DNA from: Allofustis seminis DSM 15817
GTDB lineage: Bacteria; Bacillota; Bacilli; Lactobacillales; Carnobacteriaceae_A
NCBI RefSeq assembly: GCF_000374325.1
Contig: NZ_KB894081.1
Location: 62,001 to 126,000, forward strand
Direction of reading: 5' to 3'
DNA: 64,000 nucleotides
Each line of letters starts with the position of its first letter. Positions within the stretch are counted from its first letter, which is position 1. The notes under the pieces were generated by a model. That model did no database searches. It worked only from the letters and a program-made list of their open reading frames with translations, and was not told the DNA's origin. The translations under genes and the position numbers were made by a program. Below are positions 27,242-36,197 of the stretch, in pieces.

Positions 27242-27406
27242 ATGGAAGAAGAAAAAAGAGATATAAAAAAACTACAACATAAACAGCTAATAATGGATAT
27301 TGGAAAGACAAAATATACTGTAAACCTACATTTTAAGCAAGGTACAGGGGAAACATACAAGGATAAAATATTAAAGCTAATAAAGAGAGAAACAGAGAAG
27401 ATATAA
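27242..27406 (+). CDS. TnpW-like protein of IME-2
   Basis: A 54-residue protein: charged N-terminus, MDIGKTKYTVNLHFKQ, then ETYKDKILKLIKRE. It follows the TnpW pattern seen at 17795. GAAAGGAGG precedes it. It is the last gene before the IME-2 right end, whereas in IME-1 the homologue follows the recombinase. Confidence 0.65.
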   Translation: MEEEKRDIKKLQHKQLIMDIGKTKYTVNLHFKQGTGETYKDKILKLIKRETEKI

Positions 27407-27453
27407 ATTTGTCAAAGAAATTTTGTTTATGTCCTTGACAAATCTTCCCAAAA

Positions 27454-29203
27454 GGATTAACCTTATAAGGACAGAGAAAATAATAAGAACTTGGAAAGGA
27501 GGTAATTCTCATGTCAAATACGAAAAGAATAGGACAAACAGCCCTTTATGAGCGTTTAAGTCGAGATGATGAGCTTCAAGGAGAAAGTAACTCTATCATC
27601 AATCAAAAGCAACTACTTGAAAGTTATGCAAAAAGAAACGGCTTTGTAAATATCTATCATTATACCGATGACGGAGTAAGCGGAACAACCTTTGATAGAC
27701 AAGGATTTCAAAAGATGATAAAAGCAGTAGAAGAAAACAAAGTATCTACTGTGATAGTAAAAGATATGAGTAGGTTTGGCAGAGATTACCTCAAAGTAGG
27801 CTTTTACACCGAAATACTTTTCAAAGAAAAGGGAGTAAGGTTTATCGCCATCAATAACGGAATAGATAGCGAAAAACAAGCAGAAAGCGACTTTACCCCA
27901 TTTCTAAACATTATGAATGGTATGCAAGAGATACCTCAAGAAAAATACAATCCATCTTTAGAGCAAGAATGGAAGAGGGTAAAAGAGTATCACCCAGCGT
28001 TCCATACGGCTATTATAGAAACCCTAAGAACAAACAGGAGCTACTTGTCGATAAAGAGAGTGCAAAGGTCGTAAAACGCATTTATAGGCTTGTAATAGAG
28101 GGATATGGGGTAACACAGATAGCAGATATATTAACCAAAGATAAAGTCCTTATCCCATCAGCCTATGCAGAAATACATTACCCCGAAAATAACCATAGCT
28201 CCAAGAAAAGAGGAATAGACGATCCATATTTTTGGACACCGACCACAGTAGGTTATATTTTAGAAAAAAGAGAATATATGGGACACACTGTACTTGGTAA
28301 AACAATATGCCTTGATTATAAGACTAAGAAGCGAAGAAAGGCAAAAGAAGATGAACTCATTATCTTCAAAAATACCCACGAAGCCATCATTGACGAAGAA
28401 ACATGGAACAACGCTCAACGATTAAGAAAAACAGTAAGAAGAAGTCCAAAGTATGGTACAACCTCACACCCATTTACAGGACTTTTAATCTGTTCCGATT
28501 GTGGAGGAAAGCTAAGCTATCGAGAGCCGGCAGAACATAAAGAAAAGAAATATGATTGTGATTATTGTTTTGTATGCCAACATTACAGACACAGAAAAGG
28601 CACTTGCAGTATGCACTATATCAAAGTAAAAACAGTCAATGAGATTCTCCTAAAATCAATCAAAGAGATAACCAACTTTGCAAAAGAAGAAAAGCAAGAA
28701 TTTCTAAAAGTGATGAACAAGTTATCCGATGAAAAAAGAGAAGAAAAGTATCAAGAAGATACAACGAAATTAGAAAAGTTGTCATCAAGAAACGCAGAAC
28801 TAACCACTCTCATTACAAAGCTATATGAAGACCACGCACTTGGGAAAATTCCTGTAAAACACTTTGATAGATTATTTAATACCTATGATACAGAGCAACA
28901 AGACTTAGAAAAACAAATACAGTATTTTGAACAAGAAATTGAAAGCTATCATCAAAGAAAAGTTGACACCGATAAATTCCTAAAAATGATAGAAAAATAT
29001 ACCAATATTGAAAAACTTACAGTACCTATGATAAATGAATACATTGAAAAAGTTGTAGTCCATGAATCTACAGGAGGAAGAAAAGGCAAATATAGAAAAC
29101 AACAAGTTGATGTTTACTTTAACTTTATAGGCAACTGTCAAGTACCACAGAGTGAAGAATAATGTATATAATTTTTATGGAAGTAATCATTTGAGATATG
29201 CTA
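27454..29203 (+). mobile_element. IME-3: truncated tandem copy
   Basis: It begins with the same bases as IME-2 (AAGGATTAACCTT) and carries only the recombinase gene before IS30 cuts it off at 29204. Its position directly behind IME-2, sharing the junction sequence, indicates tandem accretion at one attachment site. Confidence 0.75.
27511..29162 (+). pseudogene. Serine recombinase of IME-3, frameshifted
   Basis: About 95 per cent like the IME-2 recombinase, with the catalytic serine in place. A four-base deletion near 27918 (ATGAATGG where the intact copy has ATGAACGAATGG) shifts the frame after FLNIMN; the rest continues in another frame from about 27920 to 29162. The first part ends early at 28074. 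The deletion removes one of two GAA repeats, as in slippage. Confidence 0.9.
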
Positions 29204-29252
29204 ATTGCAAATTGAAATGCAACAAAAATCCCTGATATAACGTAGTGTCATT

Positions 29253-29277
29253 CCCACCCCATGGGGTGGGAAAATTT
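29253..29277 (-). terminator. GC-rich hairpin at the end of the IS30 transposase
   Basis: CCCACCCCATGGGGTGGG is a perfect palindrome followed on the plus strand by AAAATTTTT; it lies just past the transposase stop. Confidence 0.55.
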
Positions 29278-30326
29278 TTAGCTAGCTAACTTTATCCCCG
29301 CTTGTTCAACCATCTCATTTGATGATTTCCCTTCAAAGAGTTTGCGAGGCGTTGAGTTTAGCCAGTCTTCCAATTTCTGAATGTCGTCAGTGCTATACTG
29401 GCTTAGATCACTACCTTTGGGGATAAAACGTCTTATTAGGCCATTTAATTGCTCATTACTGCCTCTTTGCCAGGCACTATAGGAGCGACAATAGTAGATC
29501 TGTGTTCGCGGCTCCTGGTCGTCTAAATCAATCGAACGCTCTAGAAATTGCCAATCCAGAAACTCTGAACCGTTATCGACAGTAATGCTCTTAAAGATCT
29601 CTCTAAAGGCCTCAGTGCCCATTTCTCTCTAAATCGTCTAATATAGCTTGAATATTGGCCTGAGTCATTGCAGGGATTTTAAAGAGAAGGCTATGTCTCT
29701 TTTTGCGCTCAACCATGGTTAATAGCGCGGCACGGCTTTTCTTTTTGCCAGACTCCATACAATCCATCTCCCAGTGTCCGAAAACACTTCGATCATTGGC
29801 CTCTTGTGGTCGGTCATTGATTGATTTGGCCAAAGGATCTCGGACTCGTTTTTCAACTCGGCGGTAGCTTCTTTTGCTCGATTTTCCTTTTCTTGTAAGA
29901 CTTTTTATCCTTCACTTTTTCTAAGGCAGAATAGGGGGATCTTTTGTGCTCGCAAATCTCTTTTTCGAGGTCACGCTCAAGCTCGTGATTTTTTCCGATC
30001 TTTAGTGTCGGTCCCTTGGCGGTCGCTTTGCGATCATAGTCCTTTTGGGCTAAATCCGCACAATAAGCATCCATAGGAGCGAGTGTAGTATCATATTTTA
30101 TGTAATGGCCTCGTTTTAATTCTCTTGAAATCGTAGACCGGTGGACACCAATGCGTTCAGCAATATCGCTTTGGTTTAGACGATCCTTTTTAGGCTTTTT
30201 GTAATTATCCATAAACAATTTTTCAATCGTTAATCGGTCATCGTAGGTTAAGTGTGTCCTTTTTTCCCGTAATCTGATAGAATATAATTGAGTTATTTCT
30301 TCCTCCTTTTGTTGGTTTAGACACAT
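29278..30326 (-). pseudogene. IS30-family transposase, broken into three frames
   Basis: The pieces read in order: HTH region (30326-29853: HLTYDDRLTIEKLFMDNYK, IGVHRSTISRELKRG), DDE core part 1 (29833-29612: FGHWEMDCMESGKKKSRAAL) and DDE core part 2 (29622-29278: ITVDNGSEFLDWQF, then SNEQLNGLIRRFIPKG). Frameshifts lie near 29850 and 29620. All three acidic residues survive, but no single frame spans them, so the gene is inactive unless frames are recoded. Confidence 0.9.
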
Positions 30327-30450
30327 TCATCATATCAGAGGAAGAATGACTCTTACTTATTTATTTTTGTTGCACTTAATTTTACAACTCGCCTTGAATA
30401 AATAAGTAATGAGGTGTCGTTCATGATTTAAATTGAAAGGAATGAGAATA

Positions 30451-33400
30451 ATGAAGAAGAGAATAACCAGCCTACTGCTGGCCTTTTTGCTGGCGGTAGG
30501 TATGGCATGGCCGCAAGTGTCTCGAACACCTAGCGCTCATGCGGAAGAAGATTTAACGCAGTATATTCAAATGGAAGACAGTCACTTTGACTTTGACCCC
30601 TCCAATCCCCACAAGATTGTCCGGGTCAACGAATCCGGCACACGGGTGATCAACGCCCTGATGTCTAAAAAGATTATCCTACCCGACCATGTAGAAGAAG
30701 TCGGGGACGCGGTCTTTGACGGGGCCGGGTTCTTGGGGCTGGTCGCCCGCGGGCTGAAAAAAGTCGGCACCCGCGCGTTTAACGCGAACTCTATCAGCTA
30801 CCTTGAGACCAGTCATCTTGAAACGATCGGCCACTATGCCTTTGCGAATAATAAACTGACTCACTTTGAATCTGATCAAGCGACAAGTATAGGGCACTAT
30901 GCTTTTTCCAGAAACCAGCTGACCAGTGTAAGTCTGCCCCGAGTGACAAGTATAGGGGCCGCGGCTTTTGAAGGAAACCAGCTGACCAGTTTAAGTCTGC
31001 CCCAGGTGACAAGTATAGGGTCCGATGCTTTTAGGAACAACCAGCTGACCAGTGTAAGTCTGCCCCGAGTGACAAATATAGGGGGCGCGGCTTTTGAAGG
31101 AAACCAGCTGACCAGTTTAAGTCTGCCCCAGGTGACAAGTATAGGGTACAATGCTTTTAGGAACAACCAGCTGACCAGTGTAAGTCTGCCCCGAGTGACA
31201 AATATAGGGACCGAGGTTTTTACCAACAACAAGATTCGCGATTTTCGACAGATCAACTCAGCTGCTAGTATATACAGCAACGCATTCGGCAATCAAACCG
31301 TTGAAGTCAAGCCGACTGCTTATCTTTTTGATGTGGAAGACAACTCGCTTTACACCTTCAGGGGTTTTCGTCAGTATATTGATGAATACTTCCCAGAATA
31401 TCTGGAGAAGGTCGAGGTTAACGGGAAGGTTATGTACCGCTTTAAGAAGGTGGATTTTACCCGGCAAAGAGTCAGTAAACCTAATGGCTATGGGGATTGG
31501 AAAATTACCCTTTACCCACCGGCTCCTTCTCCTTTAGAAGTAACTGCTCTGACTGAGGGTGACTTGAAGATGGAAGTGGGGGTTCCTGACCCGGATGAGT
31601 GGGTGCGAAGAATTGAAATCACCGTCCCCGGCCTGCCGAATGCTATTGTTTTAACGACCGAAGACGGTAAAGATTATGTGTCTAATGGTCAGCCAGTTCC
31701 GGTTGTGGATGGTAAGCTTCAGATCCGGGTGGTCGGCGACACCTTGAAGGCAGGCGCCCGAGTCACCTTCAAGTCCATCAACGACAGCCAAAAAGAAACG
31801 GCCACAAGGGAAACCGTCCAAGCTCGAGTGGACAACACCCCAGTCGTTGAGCCTTTTAAGGAAGTCCGGATCTATGAGAGTGAAGTACTTAACCTGCCAG
31901 TTAAGGTCAAGACCTTTGAAGGGGCAACGGTCCAGTCCGTCAACTATGACAACCTCCCTAGTTTTTTAAGCGGAAGTGCTGACAAGATTAGCGGAACGAC
32001 CACGATTTCAGACTGGCAGGCGGACGAGAAGGAGAAGGTCTTTGAGATTGATGTCAAGGCGACCGACTCCAAAGGTCGAGTCTCTAAGCCAGAGCGTTTA
32101 CGACTAGTTGTCTTGCGTAAGGCCGATATTGTAGAAGACCCACCAGGCAACACCCCGCCTAATGGATATGCCCGGGTGAAATTCTTAGCCGGCAACCACG
32201 GTAAGATCGCAAGAGGGGTCAAGACCTATGATGTCTTGATTCGAACCCATAAGACTCTGGGTGACCTTACCAAGCCGACAATTGAAGCAGACTACGGTTG
32301 GGGACATACAGGTTGGGACAAGGAAGACGCTACCTTAGTTGATCAGGATATGACGGTGACGGCGACCTACAGCCAAGAAATCATCGAAAACCCAACAGGC
32401 CCAGTTCAGCCGGGTTATGTTCGTATCAACTTTACAGCGGATGCTGATCGTGGAAGCTTGAGTGGAGTTCAAGTGATGGATGTGCTTATCGCAGCCAACA
32501 AGACCTTTAAAGACCTCAAGCATCCAACTGTTCAGTCGAAAGAAAACTACGGCTTTACCCAATCTTGGTTGAAGACTGATGGCTCACGCGTGGGAGCGGA
32601 TGAAGTCATGGCAGAAACGGCAACTTTTAAGGCGGAATTGGTTGAAGAGATTATCCCAAGACAGACGACCCCTTACCCAGCAGTGCCTGAAGGTTACGCT
32701 CGCGTGACTTTTGAATCAGACCGCAACGGTGAGGTCTCTGGCACTCTAGTCTATGACGTTTTCCTCGGCAACCGCGTCCGACTCGGTAAGCTGAAGAAGC
32801 CAACCGTCCAGCCGAAACAAGTGCCGGACCGGTTAGACCAGAGTTACACCTTCTTGGGTGAGTGGAGTGTGGCAGATGACCAGGTGATTGAAGGCCCATT
32901 GACAGTTCAGGCCATCAACCGACCAAACGTCATCTATAACCCATCCTATCACTCAGCGGCTGAGCGTTATGTGCGGATTCACTTTAAGCCTGGCTCATAC
33001 GGCCAGTTTACCGCTGGAGATAATATTATTGCCGAAGTTCTCCTCCCCGCCCAGCTGAAACTGAAACACCTTAAAGCACCAGCCGTTACACCCGATTATG
33101 GCTATAGCTTTAAAGAGTGGGACCGCCTCCCATCCACCCCGCTGGACCGTGCTTACTATGTGAATGCCCTGTATGAAAAACAAGCGGGAACAGTGAAGTT
33201 CAAAGGGCAGCTTGTTGGCGGTCAAGAGCCAGGCGTTGATAGCGGCGGACAGCCAACCCCACACTACAACCCTGAAGGATACATGGTTTCAAGTATTGAG
33301 TTTGAAGGTGTTAAGACCATTGAATATGTTGTCACTAACGAAGAAGACCAGACCGTTGCAAGTGGAAAAAACACCAGCTTCTTCCGAATTAATGAGCTGG

Positions 33401-36024
33401 ACTATAAAGACGGTCGCTACACCCTAACGATTACTATTAATAAAGGAACTGACCAGGAACAAACTTTCCAAGAAAACTTTGTGATGAATAAAGAACTTCG
33501 CAATGGGAAAGATGGCAAAGACGGTAAAGATGGTAAGTCAATCACCGTTCGTGAGAAGAAAGACGCACCAGGCACTTACGAAGTTGTTCAAATCGATCCA
33601 ACTAAGAAGCCGGGCGAAGACGGTTATGAAAAAATTCTAGTAGAACTTAAAGACGGTAAGACGCCTACTATCAAGACTGAAAAGGTTGACGGTGGAACAA
33701 AAGTCACCGTTCAAGTAGAAGGTCAAGAAGATAAAGTCTTTACTGTCAAAGACGGAAAAGATGGAGCCAGCGTCACAAACGTTGACACTAGCGATCCTAA
33801 GAAGACTGTGATTACCATTACTAATCCAGATGGAACGACACGAGATATTGAAGTAATCAACGGTACCAATGGTAAAGACGGTGTTAGTGTGACAGGTGCG
33901 ACCTATGACCCAGACAGTGGCATCTTAGTTCTAAAAACTACTGATGGTGAAGGTAAGCCTGGAAAAGACATCACTGTCGGTAAAGTCAAGGGTGAAGATG
34001 GTAAGACACCTGCAATCGAACTTGTCCCAGTTGACGGCGGCACCAAAGTCGTTGTGAAGATTGAAGGCAAGGAAGATCAAAGCTTTACCGTTAAAGACGG
34101 AAAAGATGGCAAAGACGGCGCCAGCATTGAAGTAACAACTAACGCTGATGGCAGCAGTACCATTACCATTACCGAAGAAGGTAAAGAACCGAAGGTTATC
34201 AAGGTCGAAAATGGTAAAGACGGTAAAGATGGTGCCAGCATTACCGGCGCAACCATTGATGAAAATGGTCACTTAAAAGTTACTGTCACACCAGCCGAAG
34301 GAGAACCAACAGTTGTCGACGCTGGTAAGGTGACGGGAGCCGACGGTAAGACGCCAGTGATTACAACTAACAAAGTTGACGGTGTAACCACTGTCACGGT
34401 TACTGTTGACGGCAAAGTGGTTAACACCTTTACCATAAATGATGGTGAAAAAGGTGACCCAGGCACCCCAGGTGAAAAAGGCGAGAAAGGTGAAAAAGGC
34501 GAGAAAGGTGACCCAGGCGATCCCGGAAAAGACGGAACCAGCATAACGGATGTTCGAATTAATGAGAAAGGCTACTTGATTGTGACCCTTACAGACAGCC
34601 AAGGTAATACAACTACGAAAGATTTGGGCAAAGTCACGGGCGAGGATGGCAAAACCCCAACTTTTGAATTCACAGAATTACCAGATGGTTCAGGTACCCG
34701 GGTTACGGTTAAAGTTGAAGGCCAGCAGGACCAACATTTTGACGTTAAACATGGTCAAGATGGAACAAGCATCACCCATGTTGAAGTTGATGAAAAGACA
34801 GGTCACTTAATGGTGACTTTAACTCACGCAGATGGAAGCACTGAGACTACTGATGCGGGAGAAGTTAAGGGCAAAGATGGTAAGACTCCAATCATTGAAA
34901 CTCAGCCCCTTGATGACAATAAAGGTCATCGAATAATCATTAAGATTGAAGGCCAGCCTGACCAAACCTTTGATGTTTTACATGGTGAAAAAGGCGACAA
35001 GGGCGACCAAGGCCCTGAAGGTCCTCAAGGTCCACAAGGTGAAAAAGGCGACAAGGGCGACCAAGGCCCACAAGGTCCAAAAGGTGAAAAAGGCGACAAG
35101 GGCGACCAAGGTCCACAAGGTCCAAAAGGTGAAAAAGGCGACCAAGGCCCACAAGGTCCAAAAGGTGAAAAAGGCGACAAGGGCGACCAAGGTCCTGAGG
35201 GTCCACAAGGTGAAAAAGGCGACAAGGGCGATAAGGGTGACCCAGGTGCACCAGGAAAAGATGGTAAGGATGGAGCACCGGGTCGTGACGGCCAGGATGG
35301 TCGAGATGGCAAAGACGGCAAGGACGGCACACCAGCTCCAAACTACAAGCCAATCCCTAAAGAAGCTCGGTACAAAAACGGCACAGTGATTAAGCCAATG
35401 CGGTTAGAATTTGTGCCAATCAGTCCAACTGCACCTGGCGGCGATCCGAACCGTCCGGAATTGCCGGTAGCAGCCTCAAGAATGGGGACCTCCCGCCGAC
35501 TAGGAAAAGGCGGACACCTGCTTGTTGTTCCTACAGGCAGAAGCAGTCGAACAGAAATTTACTCTGCACGACCTCAGGATTTTCTGAAGCAGGTGGACAG
35601 TTCTGAAGCTGTCACGCAAGAGTTGCCAAAAGACCTTTCAGCTGTGCCAACCTATGTTGTTGAAAATATTCCAGATGGGATTACTTTTGACTTTGAAACG
35701 GGTGAACTCAAAGGCGTTGCTCAAGTGACAGACTGGCAAGAAGGCGAAACAGAGCGAGTCTTTGATATTAAGGTGACAGTGACCAACCCTGATGGTAAGC
35801 AGTATGCAGCGATTCAGCGGATTATTGTTGAACGAGAGCTTGAAGAGACTCCACAGCAAGCACCAACAACGCGTCCAATGATTGCTAAAGAACAAACACC
35901 TCAGCCTGTCACTCTCCCACGAACAGGTGAAAGTTCCAATCTGTCAGTATTTGGACTTGTCCTTACACTTGCAGGCTTACCTCTCCTTTTAACCACTAAA
36001 AAGAAGGAAGAACAAGTCGCTTAA
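30451..36024 (+). CDS. Large LPxTG surface protein with BspA-like LRRs and collagen-like repeats
   Basis: About 1857 residues. A signal peptide (MKKRITSLLLAFLLAVGMAW...AHAEE) is followed by BspA-like (LRR_5) repeats of about 21 residues (NQLTSVSLPRVTSIG, roughly 130-270), a run of beta-type domains, three or four related modules beginning GYVRINF/GYARVTF (about 575-860), several GKTP...VTVKVEG modules (about 1020-1500), and collagen-like Gly-X-Y runs at 34450-34530 and 34990-35320. It ends with LPRTGESSN, a hydrophobic helix and KKKEE, a standard sortase signal. It is probably an adhesin. Base composition is richer in G+C than neighbours. The Met at 30451 was chosen for the signal peptide and GAAAGGA spacing. 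Confidence 0.92.
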   Translation: MKKRITSLLLAFLLAVGMAWPQVSRTPSAHAEEDLTQYIQMEDSHFDFDPSNPHKIVRVNESGTRVINALMSKKIILPDHVEEVGDAVFDGAGFLGLVARGLKKVGTRAFNANSISYLETSHLETIGHYAFANNKLTHFESDQATSIGHYAFSRNQLTSVSLPRVTSIGAAAFEGNQLTSLSLPQVTSIGSDAFRNNQLTSVSLPRVTNIGGAAFEGNQLTSLSLPQVTSIGYNAFRNNQLTSVSLPRVTNIGTEVFTNNKIRDFRQINSAASIYSNAFGNQTVEVKPTAYLFDVEDNSLYTFRGFRQYIDEYFPEYLEKVEVNGKVMYRFKKVDFTRQRVSKPNGYGDWKITLYPPAPSPLEVTALTEGDLKMEVGVPDPDEWVRRIEITVPGLPNAIVLTTEDGKDYVSNGQPVPVVDGKLQIRVVGDTLKAGARVTFKSINDSQKETATRETVQARVDNTPVVEPFKEVRIYESEVLNLPVKVKTFEGATVQSVNYDNLPSFLSGSADKISGTTTISDWQADEKEKVFEIDVKATDSKGRVSKPERLRLVVLRKADIVEDPPGNTPPNGYARVKFLAGNHGKIARGVKTYDVLIRTHKTLGDLTKPTIEADYGWGHTGWDKEDATLVDQDMTVTATYSQEIIENPTGPVQPGYVRINFTADADRGSLSGVQVMDVLIAANKTFKDLKHPTVQSKENYGFTQSWLKTDGSRVGADEVMAETATFKAELVEEIIPRQTTPYPAVPEGYARVTFESDRNGEVSGTLVYDVFLGNRVRLGKLKKPTVQPKQVPDRLDQSYTFLGEWSVADDQVIEGPLTVQAINRPNVIYNPSYHSAAERYVRIHFKPGSYGQFTAGDNIIAEVLLPAQLKLKHLKAPAVTPDYGYSFKEWDRLPSTPLDRAYYVNALYEKQAGTVKFKGQLVGGQEPGVDSGGQPTPHYNPEGYMVSSIEFEGVKTIEYVVTNEEDQTVASGKNTSFFRINELDYKDGRYTLTITINKGTDQEQTFQENFVMNKELRNGKDGKDGKDGKSITVREKKDAPGTYEVVQIDPTKKPGEDGYEKILVELKDGKTPTIKTEKVDGGTKVTVQVEGQEDKVFTVKDGKDGASVTNVDTSDPKKTVITITNPDGTTRDIEVINGTNGKDGVSVTGATYDPDSGILVLKTTDGEGKPGKDITVGKVKGEDGKTPAIELVPVDGGTKVVVKIEGKEDQSFTVKDGKDGKDGASIEVTTNADGSSTITITEEGKEPKVIKVENGKDGKDGASITGATIDENGHLKVTVTPAEGEPTVVDAGKVTGADGKTPVITTNKVDGVTTVTVTVDGKVVNTFTINDGEKGDPGTPGEKGEKGEKGEKGDPGDPGKDGTSITDVRINEKGYLIVTLTDSQGNTTTKDLGKVTGEDGKTPTFEFTELPDGSGTRVTVKVEGQQDQHFDVKHGQDGTSITHVEVDEKTGHLMVTLTHADGSTETTDAGEVKGKDGKTPIIETQPLDDNKGHRIIIKIEGQPDQTFDVLHGEKGDKGDQGPEGPQGPQGEKGDKGDQGPQGPKGEKGDKGDQGPQGPKGEKGDQGPQGPKGEKGDKGDQGPEGPQGEKGDKGDKGDPGAPGKDGKDGAPGRDGQDGRDGKDGKDGTPAPNYKPIPKEARYKNGTVIKPMRLEFVPISPTAPGGDPNRPELPVAASRMGTSRRLGKGGHLLVVPTGRSSRTEIYSARPQDFLKQVDSSEAVTQELPKDLSAVPTYVVENIPDGITFDFETGELKGVAQVTDWQEGETERVFDIKVTVTNPDGKQYAAIQRIIVERELEETPQQAPTTRPMIAKEQTPQPVTLPRTGESSNLSVFGLVLTLAGLPLLLTTKKKEEQVA

Positions 36025-36055
36025 TAAAGGCAATAAAGCTATAACACTTAAGTGG

Positions 36056-36087
36056 GGAGTCGTTCGACCTTGATGTCGAGCGGCTCT
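36056..36087 (+). terminator. Long hairpin after the collagen-like protein
   Basis: GAGTCGTTCGAC and GTCGAGCGGCTC pair, with two G-T pairs, and flanking AAGTGGG and CCCGCTT can extend the stem. The T-tract is poor. Confidence 0.55.
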
Positions 36088-36197
36088 TTCCCGCTTAAAG
36101 TAAGATGATGTTTTTAGAACAAGTAGGCAATTGATGAAACACAAGAAAATCAGAATATTTAAAAATGAAAGTGAGGTGTGTGATAGGAGATGTAGAC

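Larger units (their letters stand above)
21968..27453 (+). mobile_element. IME-2: second mobilizable element in virD4
   Basis: The left border is in CCCAAAGG (21962-21969), within the DPKG codons of virD4. The right border is CTTCCCAAAAGG (27444-27455), which also begins IME-3. The 5.5 kb carries a serine recombinase, two small membrane cargo genes, DUF3847, oriT, MobA/MobL, a larger membrane cargo gene and a TnpW-like gene. Its recombinase is unlike that of IME-1 in sequence and target. Confidence 0.85.
29204..30388 (-). mobile_element. IS30-family element, decayed
   Basis: Imperfect terminal inverted repeats, 29204-29229 and 30363-30388, share TGCAACAAAAAT at their inner ends and are similar across 26 bases. 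The transposase lies between them on the minus strand in three pieces. The element marks a sharp boundary: mobile-element DNA to the left, surface-protein genes to the right. Confidence 0.85.

Noticed and set aside
30900-31210. Regular 63-base repeats that might pass for a CRISPR array
   Set aside because: The repeats are in frame and encode LRR units (NQLTSVSLPRVTSIG); there are no unique spacers of constant length.
34940-35353. Long open frames on both strands across the collagen-like region
   Set aside because: They are shadows of the repetitive Gly-X-Y codons; composition is monotonous and there are no ribosome sites.
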